A stretch of DNA of 64,000 nt, from the NCBI GenBank assembly GCA_031769625.1, contig JAUIMM010000483.1, positions 3,431,501-3,495,500 of the forward strand, in the 5' to 3' direction. Position numbers and translations under genes: made by a program. Below, piece after piece: positions 62,985 to 64,000 of this stretch; position 1 is the stretch's first letter, and each line of letters opens with the position of its first letter. The notes under the pieces were generated by a model. It was not told the origin of the DNA, did not search any database, and worked only from the letters and a program-made list of their open reading frames with translations. The stretch comes from Taudactylus pleione (Eukaryota; Chordata; Amphibia; Anura; Myobatrachidae).

Positions 62985-64000
62985 AAGGTCGACACCAATT
63001 GGTCGACAGTTAATAAGTCGAAACACAAAAGATCAACATGGGTTTAGGTCTACAGGCACAAAAGGTTGACTTGGGAATGGTTGACACTTTACTTATTTTT
63101 TTTTAGGGTTAGGAGGGTTAGGCACTAGGAGGAACGGTAAGGGTTAGGCACTAGGATGGACGGTTAGGGTTAGGCACTACCAGCGACACTTAGGGTTAGG
63201 CACTAGGAGGGACGATTAGGGTTAGGCACTAGGATGGATGGTTAGGGTTAGGCACTACCAGCGACACTTAGGGTTAGGCACTAGGAGGGACGATTAGGGT
63301 TAGGCACTAGGCTGGACGGTGAGGGTTAGGCACTACCAGCAACACTAAGGTTTAGGCACTAGGAGGGACGGTTAGGGTCAGGCACTAGGATGGACGGTTA
63401 GGGTTAGGCACTACCAGCGACACTTAGGGTTAGGCACTAGGAGGGACGGTAAGGGTTAGGCACTAGGAGGGACACTTAGGGTTAGACACTAGGAGGGACA
63501 GTTAGGGTTAGGCACTACCAGCGACACTTAGGGTTAGGCACTAGGAGGGACACTTAGGGTTAGGCACTAGGATGGACGGTTAGGGTTAGGCACTACCAGC
63601 AACACTTAGTGTTAGGCACTAGGAGGGACGATTAGGGTTAGGTACTAGGATGGACTGTTAGGGTTTAAGCACTTACCACGACAGTTAGGGTTACACACTA
63701 GGAAAGACGGTTAGGGTTAGGCACTAGGAGGGATGGTTATGGTTAGGCACTTACCACGACGGTTAGGGTTAGACACTAGGAAGGACAGTTATGGTTAGGC
63801 ACTAGGAGGGATGGTTAGGGTTAGGCACTTACAACGACGGTTAGGGTTAGACACTAGGAAGAACGGTTAGGGTTAGGCACTAGGAGGGATGGTTAGGGTT
63901 AGGCACTTACCATGATGGTTAGGATTAGACACTAGGAGGGAAGGTTAGGGTTTATGCCCTTACCCCTGACAGTTAGGGTTAGGCACTAGGAGGGACGATT
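62985..64000. mobile_element. Element with telomere-like core, type B copy 3 (open at window end)
   Basis: The left flank has GGTCGACACCAATTGGTCGA and AAAAGGTTGACTTGGG, as in the other type B copies. From about 63,105 to the window end runs a G-strand array of a 26-bp monomer (TTAGGGTTAGGCACTAGG plus 8 variable bases). Three monomer versions alternate with a 78-bp period: AGGAGGGACGATT, AGGATGGACGGTT and ACCAGCGACACTT. After about 63,660 a different trio (TTACCACGACGGTT, AGACACTAGGAAGGAC and AGGAGGGATGGTT) takes over. At least 34 monomers are present. Confidence 0.85.

Noticed and set aside
62985..64000. True chromosome end (telomere)
   Set aside because: Units are 26 bp with a constant GGCACT word, not pure TTAGGG, and the array is preceded by type B element flanks found twice more in the window.

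Overview
This window is vertebrate nuclear DNA, most likely from a large-genome amphibian (probably a frog). The evidence is a dense mix of TIR elements with 3-bp target duplications, Tc1, L1-clade and L2-clade LINEs, Penelope-like elements and a tRNA-headed SINE with an L2-type tail. There are no bacterial-style operons, and nearly every long reading frame is transposon-derived or runs through a tandem repeat. The amphibian assignment is an inference from repeat content; no single-copy host gene was recognised. One exon-like segment at 33,739-33,851 is the only candidate for host coding sequence, so the window may lie in an intron or intergenic region.

Layout. 1-8.3 kb: a decayed uncharacterised protein gene (minus), a SINE split by a palindromic element, several MITEs, and a hammerhead-ribozyme-like core at 7.2 kb. 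8.4-12.5 kb: a minus-strand L1-clade LINE with its ORF1 split by a 607-bp fold-back insertion carrying a 16-bp target duplication. 13-17.3 kb: nested MITEs and a Tc1 fragment. 17.3-22 kb: mostly low-repeat DNA. 22-33 kb: telomere-like minisatellites inside TIR elements, more MITEs and an unidentified repeat pair. 34-37 kb: an L2-clade LINE (minus) broken by three later insertions. 37.9-41.7 kb: TIR elements nested in each other and another telomere-like array. 43-47.4 kb: a tandem-structured repeat, a Penelope fragment and a telomere-like array. 47.7-49.3 kb: a complete Tc1 element with an uninterrupted transposase frame, the only intact protein gene seen. 49.4-52.2 kb: Penelope-like sequences inside TA microsatellites. 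52.3-64 kb: MITEs, minisatellites, and a telomere-like array with higher-order structure that runs off the end.

Two systems stand out. The first is a family of eight clear non-autonomous elements (and one divergent relative) built as a chain of short hairpins. Homologous stems differ between copies while pairing is kept. The second is a set of TIR elements of at least two unrelated end types, each with a core of G-rich or C-rich minisatellite related to TTAGGG/CCCTAA. Transposition and tandem expansion appear to have spread telomere-like DNA through the interior of the chromosome.
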